Of a stretch of 64,000 bases of DNA, positions 1 through 12,400 are shown piece after piece. Where the stretch lies: assembly GCA_963697995.1 (NCBI GenBank), contig OY969110.1:992001-1056000 (forward strand), written 5' to 3'. Position numbers and translations under genes: made by a program. Source of the stretch: MFD00082-c5 sp963697995. Lineage in GTDB: Bacteria > Chlamydiota > Chlamydiia > Chlamydiales > JAJFMB01. How positions within the stretch are numbered: the first letter of the stretch is position 1; each line of letters starts with the position of its first letter. Under the pieces are notes generated by a model. That model did not search any database. It saw only the letters and a program-made list of their open reading frames with translations, and had not been told where the DNA came from.

Positions 1-3000
1 GATCCCCCTTTTTAAGCGGTCCTGATCTTCGGCAAAATTCTCACCTCTATTATCTCTTACCCATGTTTTAATCTCTTCTGGTCCCCACGTCTCAACCGTC
101 TTAAATTCTTTCTCAATTTGTTGAATATCTTTAAGTAATTGAGGATCTTGCCGTTTAAGCAAATGCTCAATTGAGCTGTTAATTCCTTGGCTCTCATCTG
201 CCATCAGATCGATTAGTAAGGGAAGCGTTCTCTCTATTGAGCGCTTCTCTTTAGTGTAGTCTTCAATCTGGGTGTACCAATCCCCCGTTGGGGTTCTGTT
301 TTTCAAAAGGGTTAAGGTATTATCATCTAATTCCCACGATTCGTTTGCAAAATGTTCTACTGTATCTACAACAGCTTTTGTGATAAAACCGTCTTTAAGA
401 CTCATCCCGACCTTTTGCATCGCCGCCTCTTTTTTAGCCGATTCAATCTCGAAGAGAGCGTTGATCAATCGGGGGCGGTCGGCAAAATCTTGACCTATCA
501 TTCCTTCGATCCAGGCTAGCATCAGACTATATTTGAATGACTCAAAAGAGGGTTGCAAGAGGTGTAGTCCGATGTTAGATTGCTCTTTAGAGAGCTCAAG
601 AGAGAGTTTTTCAAGCACACAAGGAGCGGAAAGATAAGTTGCTAATAGATGAGTAAACTCATCAACTGGAAATTTAAGTTTCCCTTGGTTTAATAGGGAA
701 AGCTTCTCAGCGATGAGCCTTAGCAACACCACCTTATTTTTGCGGTTAATCTTTTTTGATGCTAATAATTTTTGAAGCGCCTCTTCGAATTCGTCAAAAC
801 AAATGCGGTTTAATTGATCTTTTTTACTGAGGGCTTCATCGAATAGATCTTGTTTTTGCCTTGGAGTGTGTTTCTCAAATTTCATAGGGGAGAAGGTGTA
901 GGCGCTTTTGGAAAGAGATGCGGCAAACTCCTCCATACAATGCTGCTCTAAGACAGAGATGGCCCAGTTGTCTGGTAGTGTGCTCTCCATAAAAGAGTAA
1001 AAGAGTTTAGGATCGTTCAATCTTGGAATCACCCAAAAAAGTTGTATAAGAGACTTAACATCGATGGGTTCTTTATATTTTTTAAAGTAGGCAGTCAGTT
1101 TCTCAACTAAGGGATAGAAGGCCCTGTCTCCTAAACTTAAACTACAAGAGGAGAGGGCATTTTTCAGAGGCTCAAAAAATGAGTCATCTTTGTCGATGAT
1201 TTCCCGAGTTACCTCTTCGATCGCCTTATTTTTGGTCTCTTGTTGTCGATCTTGTGCTTTGATCAGTTTGAGTTCAAATTCTGTTACTTGTATGTTTTTG
1301 GACTTTTCGAGCATTTTCAAAATGATCCCATCATTTTCTTCAGGTTGCCCTAAATCAAGTCGCTCTTCTAATTTTTTAAGATAAGTTCCCACATCTCCTG
1401 GCTCAATCGTTTTCTCTTTAACGTTCCCAAGTTTTTTAACTTGAGCCATCTCATTTGTTATGTTTTTAGGATAGTGCTTTTGAAGCTCTTTAGGAGTGAT
1501 CTCATAGGAATCTAGCCACTCATTTAAGTCCTGGATTTTTTGAGCTAAACTCTCTTCCTCTTTTTGTTTAATGGTTTGAAGATTTTTTTTAAGTTCGTAA
1601 CTCTCTTCGTTAATCATCGCGTCATCGAATTTGAGTTTTAGCTCTTTGGCTACATTGTCGCTGATTTTTTTTTCTCCCAGGAGCCCTAGGAGGGAGGTTT
1701 CAGGCTCCTCTGCCCTATAAGGAATCACTCCTCGCCAGTAAAGATCCCAACCTTTTGGAAGGGTTTCGTTTTTTTCGTTGAGTTCACCTATAAGAGTTTT
1801 AAGATGATCGATACTTGCAACGGCCCCTTTCACTTCGTTTGCTTTTTTCATGAGCCAAATGGTGAAATTCTTCATCCCCACTTCAGTATCTGGTGCTTTC
1901 ATCGCTTCGATGAAAGCCTCCTCAGCACTTTTATAGAGCTGCCTTTGCAACTCATCGTTTCTGTTAGAGGCAAAATGAGTATTCAAAAAGTTGACAAAAA
2001 GAGCTATTTTTCCGATATTGCCGCTCTTGATGGAGCGTTTTTGAGTCACGGATCACATCGCGGGTCTTGTTTAAGAGTTTTGATTCAGCTTCAAAAAGGG
2101 TTGTTTCACTTGCTAACTTTTCTTTCAAGAGTAGCTGATAATTGTTATTGAGCTCCTTTTTAAGCAGGGCTTTGATCTTATTTAAAACTTTTTTATCTTT
2201 CACTTTGCTGTAGAGGCAGATCAACTCATCCGCTGACATGGGCAAATGATTCAAAGCGACTAAACAGTGATCTTGGTTAAATTCTTTTATAAAAAGGGCT
2301 CCAAGCGTCTCCTTTTTCTTTTCCCCACCGGGAGCAAAGGCCTCCTCTAGGGCACGGTTATACTCCCCCTTTTTTTTTATTTTTCCCGTTTGAATAATCC
2401 ATTGATTCTGCAAAAGTTTTAACTCAGCAATTGCCGTAAAACACCCCTCTTTTTCGAGAATCTTAGTGACTTGGTTAAGATTTTTTATCCTCTCGTCGAG
2501 CTCTAGGTGCTCTCCATCTTCAAACATTTGTTTAAGGAGAGATCCGATCGATTCGGTGTCGTCTCTTTGCACTTGCTTTCTTAAATAATCGTATAACTCT
2601 GCCTTTTCAATTGCGGCTTGCCACCCGTGATCAAAGACAATTTTTGCAGCAGTCACTTTTTGTTTTAAATGGCGAATAGTTTCTTTGACGATAACCTTTT
2701 TATTTCCCTCAAGCTTTTTGATTTCTTTTGTCGTTTCACTTAAAGAGAGGTTTCGATTTAGCAAAGAAAAGAGGCGGGCGTTTAAAGAATTGTTCCCCTT
2801 GGTAGCTTTTTGAATAATGGTTTCAAATGAAAAATTCTCAAGAACGCTCTGAGGATTCTCTATTACGACTTGTTTGACAATCGCTAAAAAATCGACATAA
2901 GGGAGGAATTTTTGGAACCGGTAAAGTGCATCGGCTTTAATCAGCAAATCCATCATGAGTTGTTCAAGATGCGCGCTCTCATTGGGTACAACCTTCTTCA

Positions 3001-4688
3001 AGAGTTCGACACACTCATTTTTTATTAAAATAATGTTTCTCTTTTGCAAATAAGTACTTATGACGTCTGTTGAAGAATAAGTTTGCCGTAAACGAAACAC
3101 CACTTCTGGATCATCAGTTTTCAAATCGTAGAGAAGCTCTTGGGCTTGTTCTCGATTAAGATTAGGATTTGAGAGAAGAGAGACGTACACATCTGCTAAG
3201 CCTTCATGCTCCTTTTCTTTAAGGATATGTTTTAAACGTTCAAGGTCATCTTTAATTTCTGTGAAAGTAAAGTGATCGATAAGTTGTTTTACGAGCATCT
3301 GAAGTTCAGTGAAAGTGTCAGGGTCTTCCACCTCACTCCTTTTCTCTTCGAGCCATTTGGCAAAAGAGGATTCAGGAGGGGCAATCTCTTGGGGCTGTTC
3401 CTCCTCTATTTTTGCAGAGGGTAGATTCGCCCACTTTTTGACGCACTCTTGTCGAAGCTGGTTTAAGGGATGAGCTTTGAGAAGCTCTGATGGTAAAATA
3501 TTTCCCTCCACGAGATCTGTGAGATGATCTAAAATCCAAGAGCGATCTTTGGTGTAGTTCTTTGTAGGAAGTTTGGGTTTCTTTGAGACTTTTAGAAAAC
3601 TTTTTGTTTGAGCTTTTTTCAATAGCGTCTTTGCCGAAGGCGACAAATCGGTTAATCTCCTCAATTGTTGGTTTTTTGAGTAGGGAGCTAACTTTTAAGT
3701 GAAGACGGTTGTAAAACCAGCTCCATTTTTTATGATTCTTATCGATCTTTTTTGTAAGCAAAATGTAGAGGAGTCTATCCTGGCAAAAGAAGCGGTAGAT
3801 CCCTTTTTTCACTAAAAGAGATTCTGTTTCTTCCTCATAAACCTTTAAGAGATGAGCCTTTTCATCGGCTATTTTTTTTTGGAAATCTCTTATAAGAGGC
3901 TCTTTTTCCTCGACAACTTTTTTCAAAATTTCAAATTTTTTGCTTGTCTCTATTAAGAGGTCAAAACCCTCTAAGGCTCCCTTAACAGGGGCTTTTTTAA
4001 TGAGCTCGGCAAGTTTATCTATTAGGGGAGCGTTATTATCGATTAAAGGGATCAATTGAGCGATTGCTCCCATATGTTCTCCCCGAGTCGCGTTAATTTC
4101 AAAGAGAGCTAATTCTATTTCTGGGGAGCGGGTGGGGCAGTAGGTGATGAAAGAAATTATATTTTCTTTATCGGCTCTTGGGTTTTTGAAAAACTGGTCG
4201 ATCTGTTTTTGAAGGCTTTCTTTTGTCTTCTTTTGAGAAAAACTTGCGATCCTGGTGTGTTCTTGTTGAACTGTTCTTTGAGCTTCTGTTTGTTGCAGTA
4301 CTGTCTTAGTCGTCTCTCGCAACGTGTCGATGTCTTTTAGTTTATTTTGTTTAGCTTCCAATTGAGTTTTAAGCAAACTTTCGGTGTCTAGGACTTGAGC
4401 TTTGTGGTTTGTCACAGCCTCGAACGCGTAAGCTTTATTGCTTGGGGATTCGGTATGGAGATGTTTTGCGAGATTAAGAGCGAACACCTGTTGTTGTAAT
4501 TTGTGTTTTTCTTTAGCTTTTCGCTCTCTTGTTTGTTGATTGGAAGTTTTTTGTTTTGTCTTACCCTGGTTGCGGGTTATCATCTCATCTTTAGTGATCC
4601 CATCTTTAAAACTATCTTCATCTCTTTTGAAGTTGTGTTGATACAATTCGTAGCCAGGTATGTGGTGTTGTTCATTAACAGAGGCCAC
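1..4688 (-). CDS. Giant helical protein, third gene of SecA-like operon (partial, two apparent frameshifts)
   Basis: I do not recognise a family. The gene starts at GTG 4688, overlapping the stop of the upstream gene (4675) by 14 bases, and runs off the left edge, so at least about 1560 residues are encoded. The frame is continuous apart from two places: near 3601-3620 and at the T-run 2038-2042. One extra A (on the coding strand) in a poly-A run restores the frame at each site, giving a smooth charged, helix-rich, coiled-coil-like sequence throughout, for example KSGNIGKIALFVNFLNTHFA just after the second site. From about 2037 to 1 the frame is open with no stop. No signal peptide or membrane segment is visible. 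The content is rich in Lys, Glu and Leu, like the middle of the upstream 1595-aa protein, so it may be a helical scaffold partner of the SecA-like motor. That role is inference. The upstream piece alone would end at 3372 and the middle piece at 1964 with out-of-character tails, which argues for indels rather than separate genes. Confidence 0.7.
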
Positions 4689-7600
4689 CTTTCACGATCA
4701 CATGATCTAATCCATCGACCACTCCAGGTCCGGCTACCCCCCCCTCCCCGTTGGCTCCATCCTCTCCATTTTTGGCATTATTTTTTGACACGGTGACATC
4801 GTGCGGTTTGTCAAAAGTAAACTCCCCAGCGACTCCCCCTCCCCCCCCTTTTCCTCCCTCGCCTCCTTCCCCTCCATCTCCACTTTGCTTCCCCTTTTTG
4901 CCTCGCCTAATATCGATATGTCCCCAACACGTATCTGCAGGGTCCCCTTTTTCGATTGTCGTACGGGCATCTTCTCCTTTAATTCCTTTCCCCCCATCTC
5001 CCCCATTTTGTCCTTTGCTGCCAAGCCCCCCAATCGCGCCGTCCAAGCTGACTTTTTGGACGATGGTATTATTAAATCCTTTCACAATAGGGGCGCTAAA
5101 GTGGAGATCGCCTCCACACCCTCCCCCTTCCCCATCTCGGCCAGCCAGCCCATCGGAACCACTGTCGCAGTCGTTTTTGCCATTGTCTGCTTTAATTTTA
5201 GTGTGGACCTCTCCAGGAGATCCCGGTTCACCTGCCAGATTGAGGGTGATCTTTCCCCCATTTTTATCTTTAATAAATTCGATGTATTCTCCACCGATTG
5301 CAATGTTGAGACTTGGGGCTAAAATGCTCTCATCCACATAGACGTTGACCCCGATGATATGCACATCGTAAAGCCCCTCTTTTGGGATGTGCTTCTTAAT
5401 TTCACTAACAAAGATGTTCGATCCCTTGATGGTGAGGATGTTCTTTTCTATCGGCATCACCTTGATGTTTTCGGCAAGAGCATTGGAGAAGATTTCAGAG
5501 AGTTCAGGGAGGGCAAAATCGAGATGGTCTCTGATGTATTGAGAGGCTACCTCTTCGACAGCCTCTTGAGTGACCTTTTGGAGGGAATCGAGAAGGAAAT
5601 CAGCTGATACCGTAGCTCCCCCAAGTTGTGCGGCAAGATCTACGATTTGAGTGCGGCTTTTGCTCCCCGGGCGTATCCGCTCCCCTTCTCTTAAGCTTTC
5701 GGTAAGTTTTTTTTTGTAATTATCGAACGCCTCAACTTTCTTTCTTTCTTTTTTGACTTCCTCAAGTTTTAGTAAAATCTTATCTTGTTCACACGCCTCC
5801 TCCTCCCGATAAGCGTCGACGGCATCTAAGACATAAGCTTTTATCTTATCGAGAAACTTGATATTCCCTTTAAAGTTTGCCAATTGGGCAATGCGTAAAA
5901 GATTTTCCGATTTTATCCCCTTAATCACTATCGATGAGAGAATAAGTTCGGAAAAGGCTTTGAGGGAAGTTGTTTGGTTGACTTTTAGGATAAATTCATC
6001 CCAGAGAGGGGCTTTTCGGTGAGGATATCTCATCGAGTTGGCCAGGTAATGGGCTCGAAGAATCTGGATACATTCGTTTTGGATGTTTTCGTCTTGAAAT
6101 GTGGGGATGAAATCAGCTTCTGAGCTTTGTTTTTCAAGGGGGGCAAAAACGGTATTAAGGTATTTATTGGCTTTCGCGACGATCGATTTATCTTTGTGGT
6201 AAGCACTTCTTGTAAGGACAATGTTGAACTGCTCTTCGGCTTCTCTTTTTTGCCCAAGCCTTTGATAAACCGATCCTAGATTGAGGTGGAGCGAGGGATT
6301 TAAGAAATGGGGATTTAAGCTTAAACCAAACGCAATGGCTTCCTCTAGCTGATCGGCTTCAGCCTGGTAAAGGTTCAGTTTTCTTAGGAGGAGTGCCCGT
6401 TTTATCAAGAGATCTAACTTTTCAGTTTTTAGTTCTAGATGCTCATACTCAACGATGGCTTTTGAAAGATGGGCAAGGGCTTCGGGAATTTTGTTACTTT
6501 GTTCATACCCTTTCATGCACTTCAAATGAAGATCTGCCAAACTCTTATGGAACTCTTTATTGACCCGGCGCCGGACAAAGTCGGATTTTAGTTCCTCTTC
6601 AACAGCGAGAAGAGAAGTTTTGTAAAAGTAAGCGAGCTCAAAGCGGTGAAAATTATAGATCACCTTTTCCATTTGACTCAATCTGGCCTCAAAGTCTGCC
6701 AAACGGTTTACCATTTCAGAAAACTCATTTTGGGTGATAGGAGGACAATAGTAAATTTTATTTGAAGGGGAGTCAGTGGTCACTCTTTTAATCCCTTGGG
6801 TCAAAAGGGACTTTAGGAACCCCTGCCGACTGCAATGTACCCCTTCCTCATCAATTTTGAGGTAAGCGGTTCCTCTTGTTAAAACCACTTTAAATTGAGT
6901 AGCCCCTTGTTTTTTAGCTTTATTTTGCAGGAGCGCAAGGAAGGCTTCTAATATCTTTTGCGGATCTGATAATAGCTCTTTAAAGTCTTCGTGGATAAGA
7001 TCTTCGCCGTCTAGCTCAAAGAGTTCAAACTGTTTGATTAGCTGAATGAAGCGAGCTTCGGCAAAATCGTCATCGATCTCTATCGCTTCAGCAAGCTCTT
7101 TAGGTTCCAACTCTTTTTTTTCTTTTCCCTCCTGCATTTTTTTGACAAAATGGGCGGAGGACTTGTGAAAATCGCGATAACTTAAGTCGACTCTTTTACG
7201 AAGTGCTGTTTCATCTTTTTTTTCGAACTCGGCCATTTTTAACCAGACGACACCCCTTTTTTCGTAGGAGCGCAAACCAGGATCGGTAAGGATTGCTGCA
7301 TCGATCCATGTGATGGCCGTTTTTAGGGCAGAGAGGGTGGGAAATTTAGCGTAAATCTCTCCTAAGGCTAAAAAATAGCCCGCTTTTTCCCGTCCATCGG
7401 GAAGAGATAAGATTTGATTGGTGAAATCGATCAGTTGATAGGCGAAAGGTTTTGTTTCTTGAATGGCCTTTAAAAGGGTCTTGATTTTTTCTCGATCGAT
7501 CTTTTCACCTGGATTTTTTCGATCGGAGTTGATGGGCTTTAAGGGAGTGCGATCCTCATCTTTTGAGAAGTCAAGATAGAGAGCTCTTCGAATCTGGTTC

Positions 7601-9462
7601 ATGCGTAGAGTCATCATCTCTTCTTGAATATGGTTTTTTAAGGAGGAGATGGCGTGGGCTAAACGGCTTAAGTCTTTTTCCTTATCAAGGGCATAGATTT
7701 CCAGAAGAAAGCAATAGACGAAGTCTTTGAATTGGAGGAGTGCCTCAATTGAGGTTTGATTGTTAGGCTTAGCTTCGATGAGTCTGTCGACGAAGAGGGA
7801 GGGGAATATTTTCTTAAGGGTGTACAAATTTTTTACTTTGATCAGATCGAGTCCAAATTTGGCCAATAAATCGATTTGCTTTTGACTATTCTCCATTTTG
7901 GTGAAGAAATCAGGTGACCGGGGCATAAGGACTGCAGGAAAAGAGTTATTTTCCTTGATAAGCGATTTGATGAACTTTTCCCCAATTAATTCCCGGTGTT
8001 TTAACATTCTGTAATCATTTAGCGCCCCGCTTTTGATAGCTCTCTTTTTAATCTCTTCGAAAGAGAGATGCTTCGCTAAAAAATTGAATTGTTTCATGAT
8101 GGGGTGATAGGTAAAAGAGAGCGTGGATTTAAAGGGATTGAGATGGTAGGGGCGCTCTTTTGGGAGGGCTGAGTTTTCAAAAACTGGAATCGAAAGGGTC
8201 ATCTCCTCATTAAATAAAGGGCGTCCAGGCTTGTTTAGAGTATTAAAGCGGGGAAAAGAGAGTGTTGGTGCTTCTTCCTGATTTTTTTCTATTGGGGGAA
8301 GAGCTCTAAATTGTGGAACGAATAAAGTTGTTTCCTCATCGGGAACTCCCTGTAGATGGGGAACTTCTTGAAGATCTGGAACGAATAAGGTTGTTTCCTC
8401 ATCGGGAACTCCCTGTAGATGGGGAACTTCTCGAAGATCTGGAACGAATAAAGTAGTGTCCTCCTCGGGAACTCTCTGTAGATGGGGAACCTCTTGAAGA
8501 TTTGGAACGAACAAGGTTGTGTCTTCCTCGGGAACTCCCTGTAGATGGGGAACCTCTCGAAGACCTGGAACGAATAAAGTAGTGTCCTCCTCGGGAACTC
8601 TCTGTAGATGGGGGACCTCTTGAAGATTTGGAACGAACAAGGTTGTGTCTTCCTCGGGAACTCTTTGGAGAGAGGTACCCTCCTGAAACTCTGGAAGGAA
8701 TAATGCTTTGTCCTCCTCAAGAACTCCTTGAAGAGGGGGAACTTCTCGAAGACCTGGAACGAAAAAGGTTGTTTCCTCATCGGGAACCCTTTGGTGAGAA
8801 GTACCCTCCTGAAACTCTGGAAGGAATAATGTTCTGTCCTCCTCAAGAACTCCTTGAGGAGGGGGAACTTCTCGAAGACCTGGAACGAATAAGGTTGTTT
8901 CCTCATCGGGAACCCTTTGGTGAGAAGTACCCTCCTGAAACTCTGGAAGGAATAATGTTCTGTCCTCCTCAAGAACTCCTTGAGGAGGGGGAACTTCTCG
9001 AAGACCTGGAACGAATAAGGTTGTTTCCTCATCGGCAACCCTTTGGTGAGAAGTACCCTCCTGAAACTCTGGAAGGAATAATGTTCTGTCCTCCTCAAGA
9101 ACTCCTTGAGGAGGGGGAACTTCTCGAAGACCTGGAACGAATAAGGTTGTTTCCTCATCGGCAACCCTTTGAAGATTTGGAACCAATAAAGTTGTTCCTT
9201 CCTCGGGAACTCTTTGGAGATTAGGAACCTCTTGAAGATCTGGAACAAATAAGGTTGTTTCCTCATTTTGTAGCTCTTGGGGAGCCTCAAGTGAGGTGAG
9301 TTCGGGCAAGGGAAGCTCTGGCTCATCTTGCCTGTTCTCCTCTAGTTTGGGAGGGGGTTGAAAGTCGGGAAGATGAATAAAAGGAATCTCCTCCTCTTCC
9401 CTTTCAAGGGGCTCTCTATTTAAGGCAAATTGCGGAAGATCTAAAAAGGGTCCGATACTCAT
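4675..9462 (-). CDS. 1595-aa protein: N-terminal VP-rich repeats, helical/TPR-like middle, glycine-rich C-terminus
   Basis: No known family is recognised for the whole protein. The start ATG at 9462 overlaps the stop of the SecA-like gene as ATGA, so the two are translationally coupled. Order of parts: an acidic Pro-rich head (residues 1-65); about 17 tandem units of roughly 21 residues built on TTLFVPxLxEVPxxQxVPEE (about 66-425); a long helical region with TPR-like helical pairs near residues 1010-1130 (nt about 6100-6450), including the segment HLNLGSVYQRLGQKREAEEQ; and a C-terminal domain from about residue 1400 (nt 5260-4678) rich in GG and Gly-X-X-Gly runs such as GGLGSKGQNGGDGGKG, ending in GLC. 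No signal peptide is seen. The Gly-rich tail is reminiscent of the collagen-like genes at 21-39 kb but lacks strict Gly-X-Thr triplets. Role unknown; the operon context suggests a partner or substrate of the SecA-like ATPase. Confidence 0.75.
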   Translation of the reverse strand: MSIGPFLDLPQFALNREPLEREEEEIPFIHLPDFQPPPKLEENRQDEPELPLPELTSLEAPQELQNEETTLFVPDLQEVPNLQRVPEEGTTLLVPNLQRVADEETTLFVPGLREVPPPQGVLEEDRTLFLPEFQEGTSHQRVADEETTLFVPGLREVPPPQGVLEEDRTLFLPEFQEGTSHQRVPDEETTLFVPGLREVPPPQGVLEEDRTLFLPEFQEGTSHQRVPDEETTFFVPGLREVPPLQGVLEEDKALFLPEFQEGTSLQRVPEEDTTLFVPNLQEVPHLQRVPEEDTTLFVPGLREVPHLQGVPEEDTTLFVPNLQEVPHLQRVPEEDTTLFVPDLREVPHLQGVPDEETTLFVPDLQEVPHLQGVPDEETTLFVPQFRALPPIEKNQEEAPTLSFPRFNTLNKPGRPLFNEEMTLSIPVFENSALPKERPYHLNPFKSTLSFTYHPIMKQFNFLAKHLSFEEIKKRAIKSGALNDYRMLKHRELIGEKFIKSLIKENNSFPAVLMPRSPDFFTKMENSQKQIDLLAKFGLDLIKVKNLYTLKKIFPSLFVDRLIEAKPNNQTSIEALLQFKDFVYCFLLEIYALDKEKDLSRLAHAISSLKNHIQEEMMTLRMNQIRRALYLDFSKDEDRTPLKPINSDRKNPGEKIDREKIKTLLKAIQETKPFAYQLIDFTNQILSLPDGREKAGYFLALGEIYAKFPTLSALKTAITWIDAAILTDPGLRSYEKRGVVWLKMAEFEKKDETALRKRVDLSYRDFHKSSAHFVKKMQEGKEKKELEPKELAEAIEIDDDFAEARFIQLIKQFELFELDGEDLIHEDFKELLSDPQKILEAFLALLQNKAKKQGATQFKVVLTRGTAYLKIDEEGVHCSRQGFLKSLLTQGIKRVTTDSPSNKIYYCPPITQNEFSEMVNRLADFEARLSQMEKVIYNFHRFELAYFYKTSLLAVEEELKSDFVRRRVNKEFHKSLADLHLKCMKGYEQSNKIPEALAHLSKAIVEYEHLELKTEKLDLLIKRALLLRKLNLYQAEADQLEEAIAFGLSLNPHFLNPSLHLNLGSVYQRLGQKREAEEQFNIVLTRSAYHKDKSIVAKANKYLNTVFAPLEKQSSEADFIPTFQDENIQNECIQILRAHYLANSMRYPHRKAPLWDEFILKVNQTTSLKAFSELILSSIVIKGIKSENLLRIAQLANFKGNIKFLDKIKAYVLDAVDAYREEEACEQDKILLKLEEVKKERKKVEAFDNYKKKLTESLREGERIRPGSKSRTQIVDLAAQLGGATVSADFLLDSLQKVTQEAVEEVASQYIRDHLDFALPELSEIFSNALAENIKVMPIEKNILTIKGSNIFVSEIKKHIPKEGLYDVHIIGVNVYVDESILAPSLNIAIGGEYIEFIKDKNGGKITLNLAGEPGSPGEVHTKIKADNGKNDCDSGSDGLAGRDGEGGGCGGDLHFSAPIVKGFNNTIVQKVSLDGAIGGLGSKGQNGGDGGKGIKGEDARTTIEKGDPADTCWGHIDIRRGKKGKQSGDGGEGGEGGKGGGGGVAGEFTFDKPHDVTVSKNNAKNGEDGANGEGGVAGPGVVDGLDHVIVKGGLC
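8292..9270 (-). repeat. Tandem repeats of about 63 bp inside the 1595-aa gene
   Basis: The DNA consists of roughly 63-bp units, partly organised as 126-bp dimers that are almost identical (compare 8700-8825, 8826-8951, 8952-9077). They encode the TTLFVPxLxEVP units. The near-identity of the dimers points to recent in-frame expansion. The copy number here depends on correct assembly. Confidence 0.85.
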
Positions 9463-12400
9463 ACATAAAATTTATTCATGTTACCGTTTTCCTCAAAGGC
9501 GGTGCCGCAAAGTTGAGTGACGTGATTCTTAATAAATTTCTTTTCCCGTTTGGAGTGGCTTAACATCATGATCCATTTCTTGCAATTCTCCTGATTAAAC
9601 ACCCCATTTGTCACATTTTTGACAAACATTCGTGTGATTTCGTGCATAGCTGCAAAAAATTCAGCATCTTGCAAGCCATTTTGTCCAGGGTTTTCCTCTA
9701 ATTCTCCTATAGTAATGGCTGAATACGACCCTTTTCGTCCCATTCTTCCTGTTCGCCCTATCAACTGTTCGAGAAGCCTTCGATGAATAACAGAAGTGGC
9801 AACGATCACATGCAGTCCTTCATCGATGTCGAAGCTGACCCGCACATCGGCGCCTCTGCCATATTTGATAGTGGTGAGAGTGATGGCTCCAGACCTTGCA
9901 ATTTGTTGAAGATCGGCATCTAACACATCCTCCTTTAATTCAATTAGGGGAAGATGCTCATTTAAGATAGCATCTTTTAACGCGTCCCATAAATTGACTC
10001 GGGTATTAGAGGAGTGAACAGCATAGGTTTTATCAGGATCTGCAAAAATCATGATCGGTCTTTGATAGGTAATGTCCTCTTTTTGTTTTGCCTTTCGCAC
10101 TTCGATGATTTCATCTACGATTGCTTTGCAATAAGTTTTTATTTTTAAGGCATCGAGTGGCTGACCTCTATCTAAGGGAATTTTCTTTTTTTGCACGCAT
10201 GAAATCCCTTCGCTCATAGCAGTTCCCGGTTCTTCCTGAATTTTAGTGCCGAAAACGTCTGGATTTTGAGAAGAGGGGATTTCGAAAAAGTGCACATTAT
10301 TTAAATTGTGTGGCTCTTCTTTAAGGGCCGTTCCGGACAGTCCAATCACTCTTTCTGCTCTATCGATTAACTTTCTTAGTCTCATAACGGAGACGAAGAG
10401 ATTAAAGCCGGAGAAGTCACCCGATGCGCCTTGAAAAGGTTGTACAAGAGAGAAACTCTTTCCGGTGCTAGGATCGGTCACTTTCGTTGTATTGGGGGAG
10501 TAATTTCTCGTGAAACCGGGTAAATCGGGATAGTAAACACTATTATTTCTGACAAATGGGATATCTAGAAGATCGTTTGGTATTTTGGTGACAAAAGGCT
10601 CTTTTTGTTCTAAATCTCTTAAAAGTAAATCGTACTCATCTAAGATGATTCGGATCGGTTCGGAACTGTTTCCATAAATGGTGTTTAGGAAAAGTTTTTG
10701 ATTTTGGGTCGCTTTACCCCTAAGTAATTCTAACATCACTTCTCGGATAATATTTTCGATATTTTCTATATCGGCGTAGATGATTTTGGTTTCTTGAGTG
10801 AAATCTTCGAGATTTTTGATTGTTGAGATGCAAACGCTTGGCATTCCCTCTTTTTCAAACATCTTTTTACCGAGGGCGTGATCCCGCTTTGCTAAATGAT
10901 CGTAGCTTGTAAAAACAAAGACGCGCCCCCCTTTGATTTTTTTAGCCTCGTTGATTGCAGCTAAAGCGATCACTAAGCTTTTCCCTTGACCCGTTCCCAT
11001 TTTTAACAAGAGATTTTTGTTCTCAAACTCCTTATCAAGGCAAAGCTGCATTGCGAGGGCTTGGTTTGGTAGAATGAAGTAGATCGGAACTTCTCTATCT
11101 TTTGATCTTAAGAATTCTCCGTAATTATTAATCACGTCATCCTTAATAGATAAGGTGCCAATGACTCTCTCGAGAGTCCCCTCTGCAACCTGACTTTTAT
11201 TATTTGGATAACTGCAAAATTTTTGGATAAATTCGCTTTTTGGATAGGAAAGATCGTCAACTTTTCGGAAAATCACATATTCTAGTTGCGCAGTTGCAGA
11301 TGTGAGCTGTCTTAAGGTGCAGTGGCTAAGTACCATTTCAACCTGTTCCATACAGATTTTTGAAATTAATCGGGAAAGTTCCAGGACGATATGATCATCT
11401 TTATTGATAGAATCTGGGGTGTCGAAATTAAGGCTAGTTGCCTCTTTTGAATGGATTTTAATTAAATCTTGAGCTGCTGTTTTTTTTAGTATTTCTTTAA
11501 CAAAAAAGCGTGCTACAACAACCTCTTCTAACTTTTTGAAAAAAGGGGATATAGCAAGTAAAAAGTTTGCTAAAATGATCAATCGCTCATTAAAGGAGCC
11601 TGAGGCTCCCTCTTCTTTCATTTTGTTAAAGATGCTAGGGATCAGTTTATCGATTTCCCCTTGCACGTTTTTATTATTATGAAAAGACATGTAATTTTCA
11701 GTTAAACGGGAAACAGCATCTCTATTTTCTTGATGTGTAAGAAGCTCTTCTAATAGAGCTTTGATTTCGCTTATTAAATGGGTTGCTTGCACTTCGCTCG
11801 GCATCGTGTCTACAGGATCGTTTGTGTGCAAATTAAGAAGTTGCAAGGTATCTTCATTATTTTTCTTAATTAAGTAGAGTTGATCGTTATACCACACAAG
11901 ACGGTCTATGGGATCCGTTTTTCCTTTGAGTTTCTCTTCGGTCCAATTGAGGGGGAGAGATTTTAAGACATAAGTTTTTAGAGCTTGATAAACGCAGATC
12001 GCATCCAAAAGCCATTTGTCCACAGGTTTTAACGTGCCATCTTTTTCTACACTTGGGGCAGCAGATTCCCCAATTTTCGGGATGATCTCTTTCCAAAGAG
12101 CTTCAAAACCTGAATTGAAATCATCAAGCAGTTTAAAGAAAATATTATCAAATTCTACTTTATTGCCAACCGGATTTTCTCTTTGGCGACAGAAAAGTTT
12201 GACAATGTGACTCTTTAAGTCAGTTTCCGAGACGTACTCATTATCTTTTAAGATAGTGTAAGTGGCATTGCCAAAAAAGTACTCCACTGGGAGAGCCCCT
12301 TCCATAAAACTGAAATCGAGTTTTTTGAAATTGGTTTTGAGAAGGGGAGAGTGAGTGGGCTCTTGGGCATAAGGGATCAGGAAGTGGAGTTTTTCTAGTT

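Noticed and set aside
4734..5341. Plus-strand frames of 173-196 codons rich in Pro/Ser opposite the glycine-rich tail of the 1595-aa gene
   Set aside because: Complement of GG-rich codons gives Pro/Ser-rich open frames; the minus-strand frame is continuous with a 1595-codon gene and has TPR-like content.
8289..9326. A 345-codon minus-strand frame and a 198-codon plus-strand frame over the VP repeat region
   Set aside because: Alternative-frame readings of the 63-bp repeat. The main frame is the one coupled to the SecA-like gene and continues for thousands of bases.
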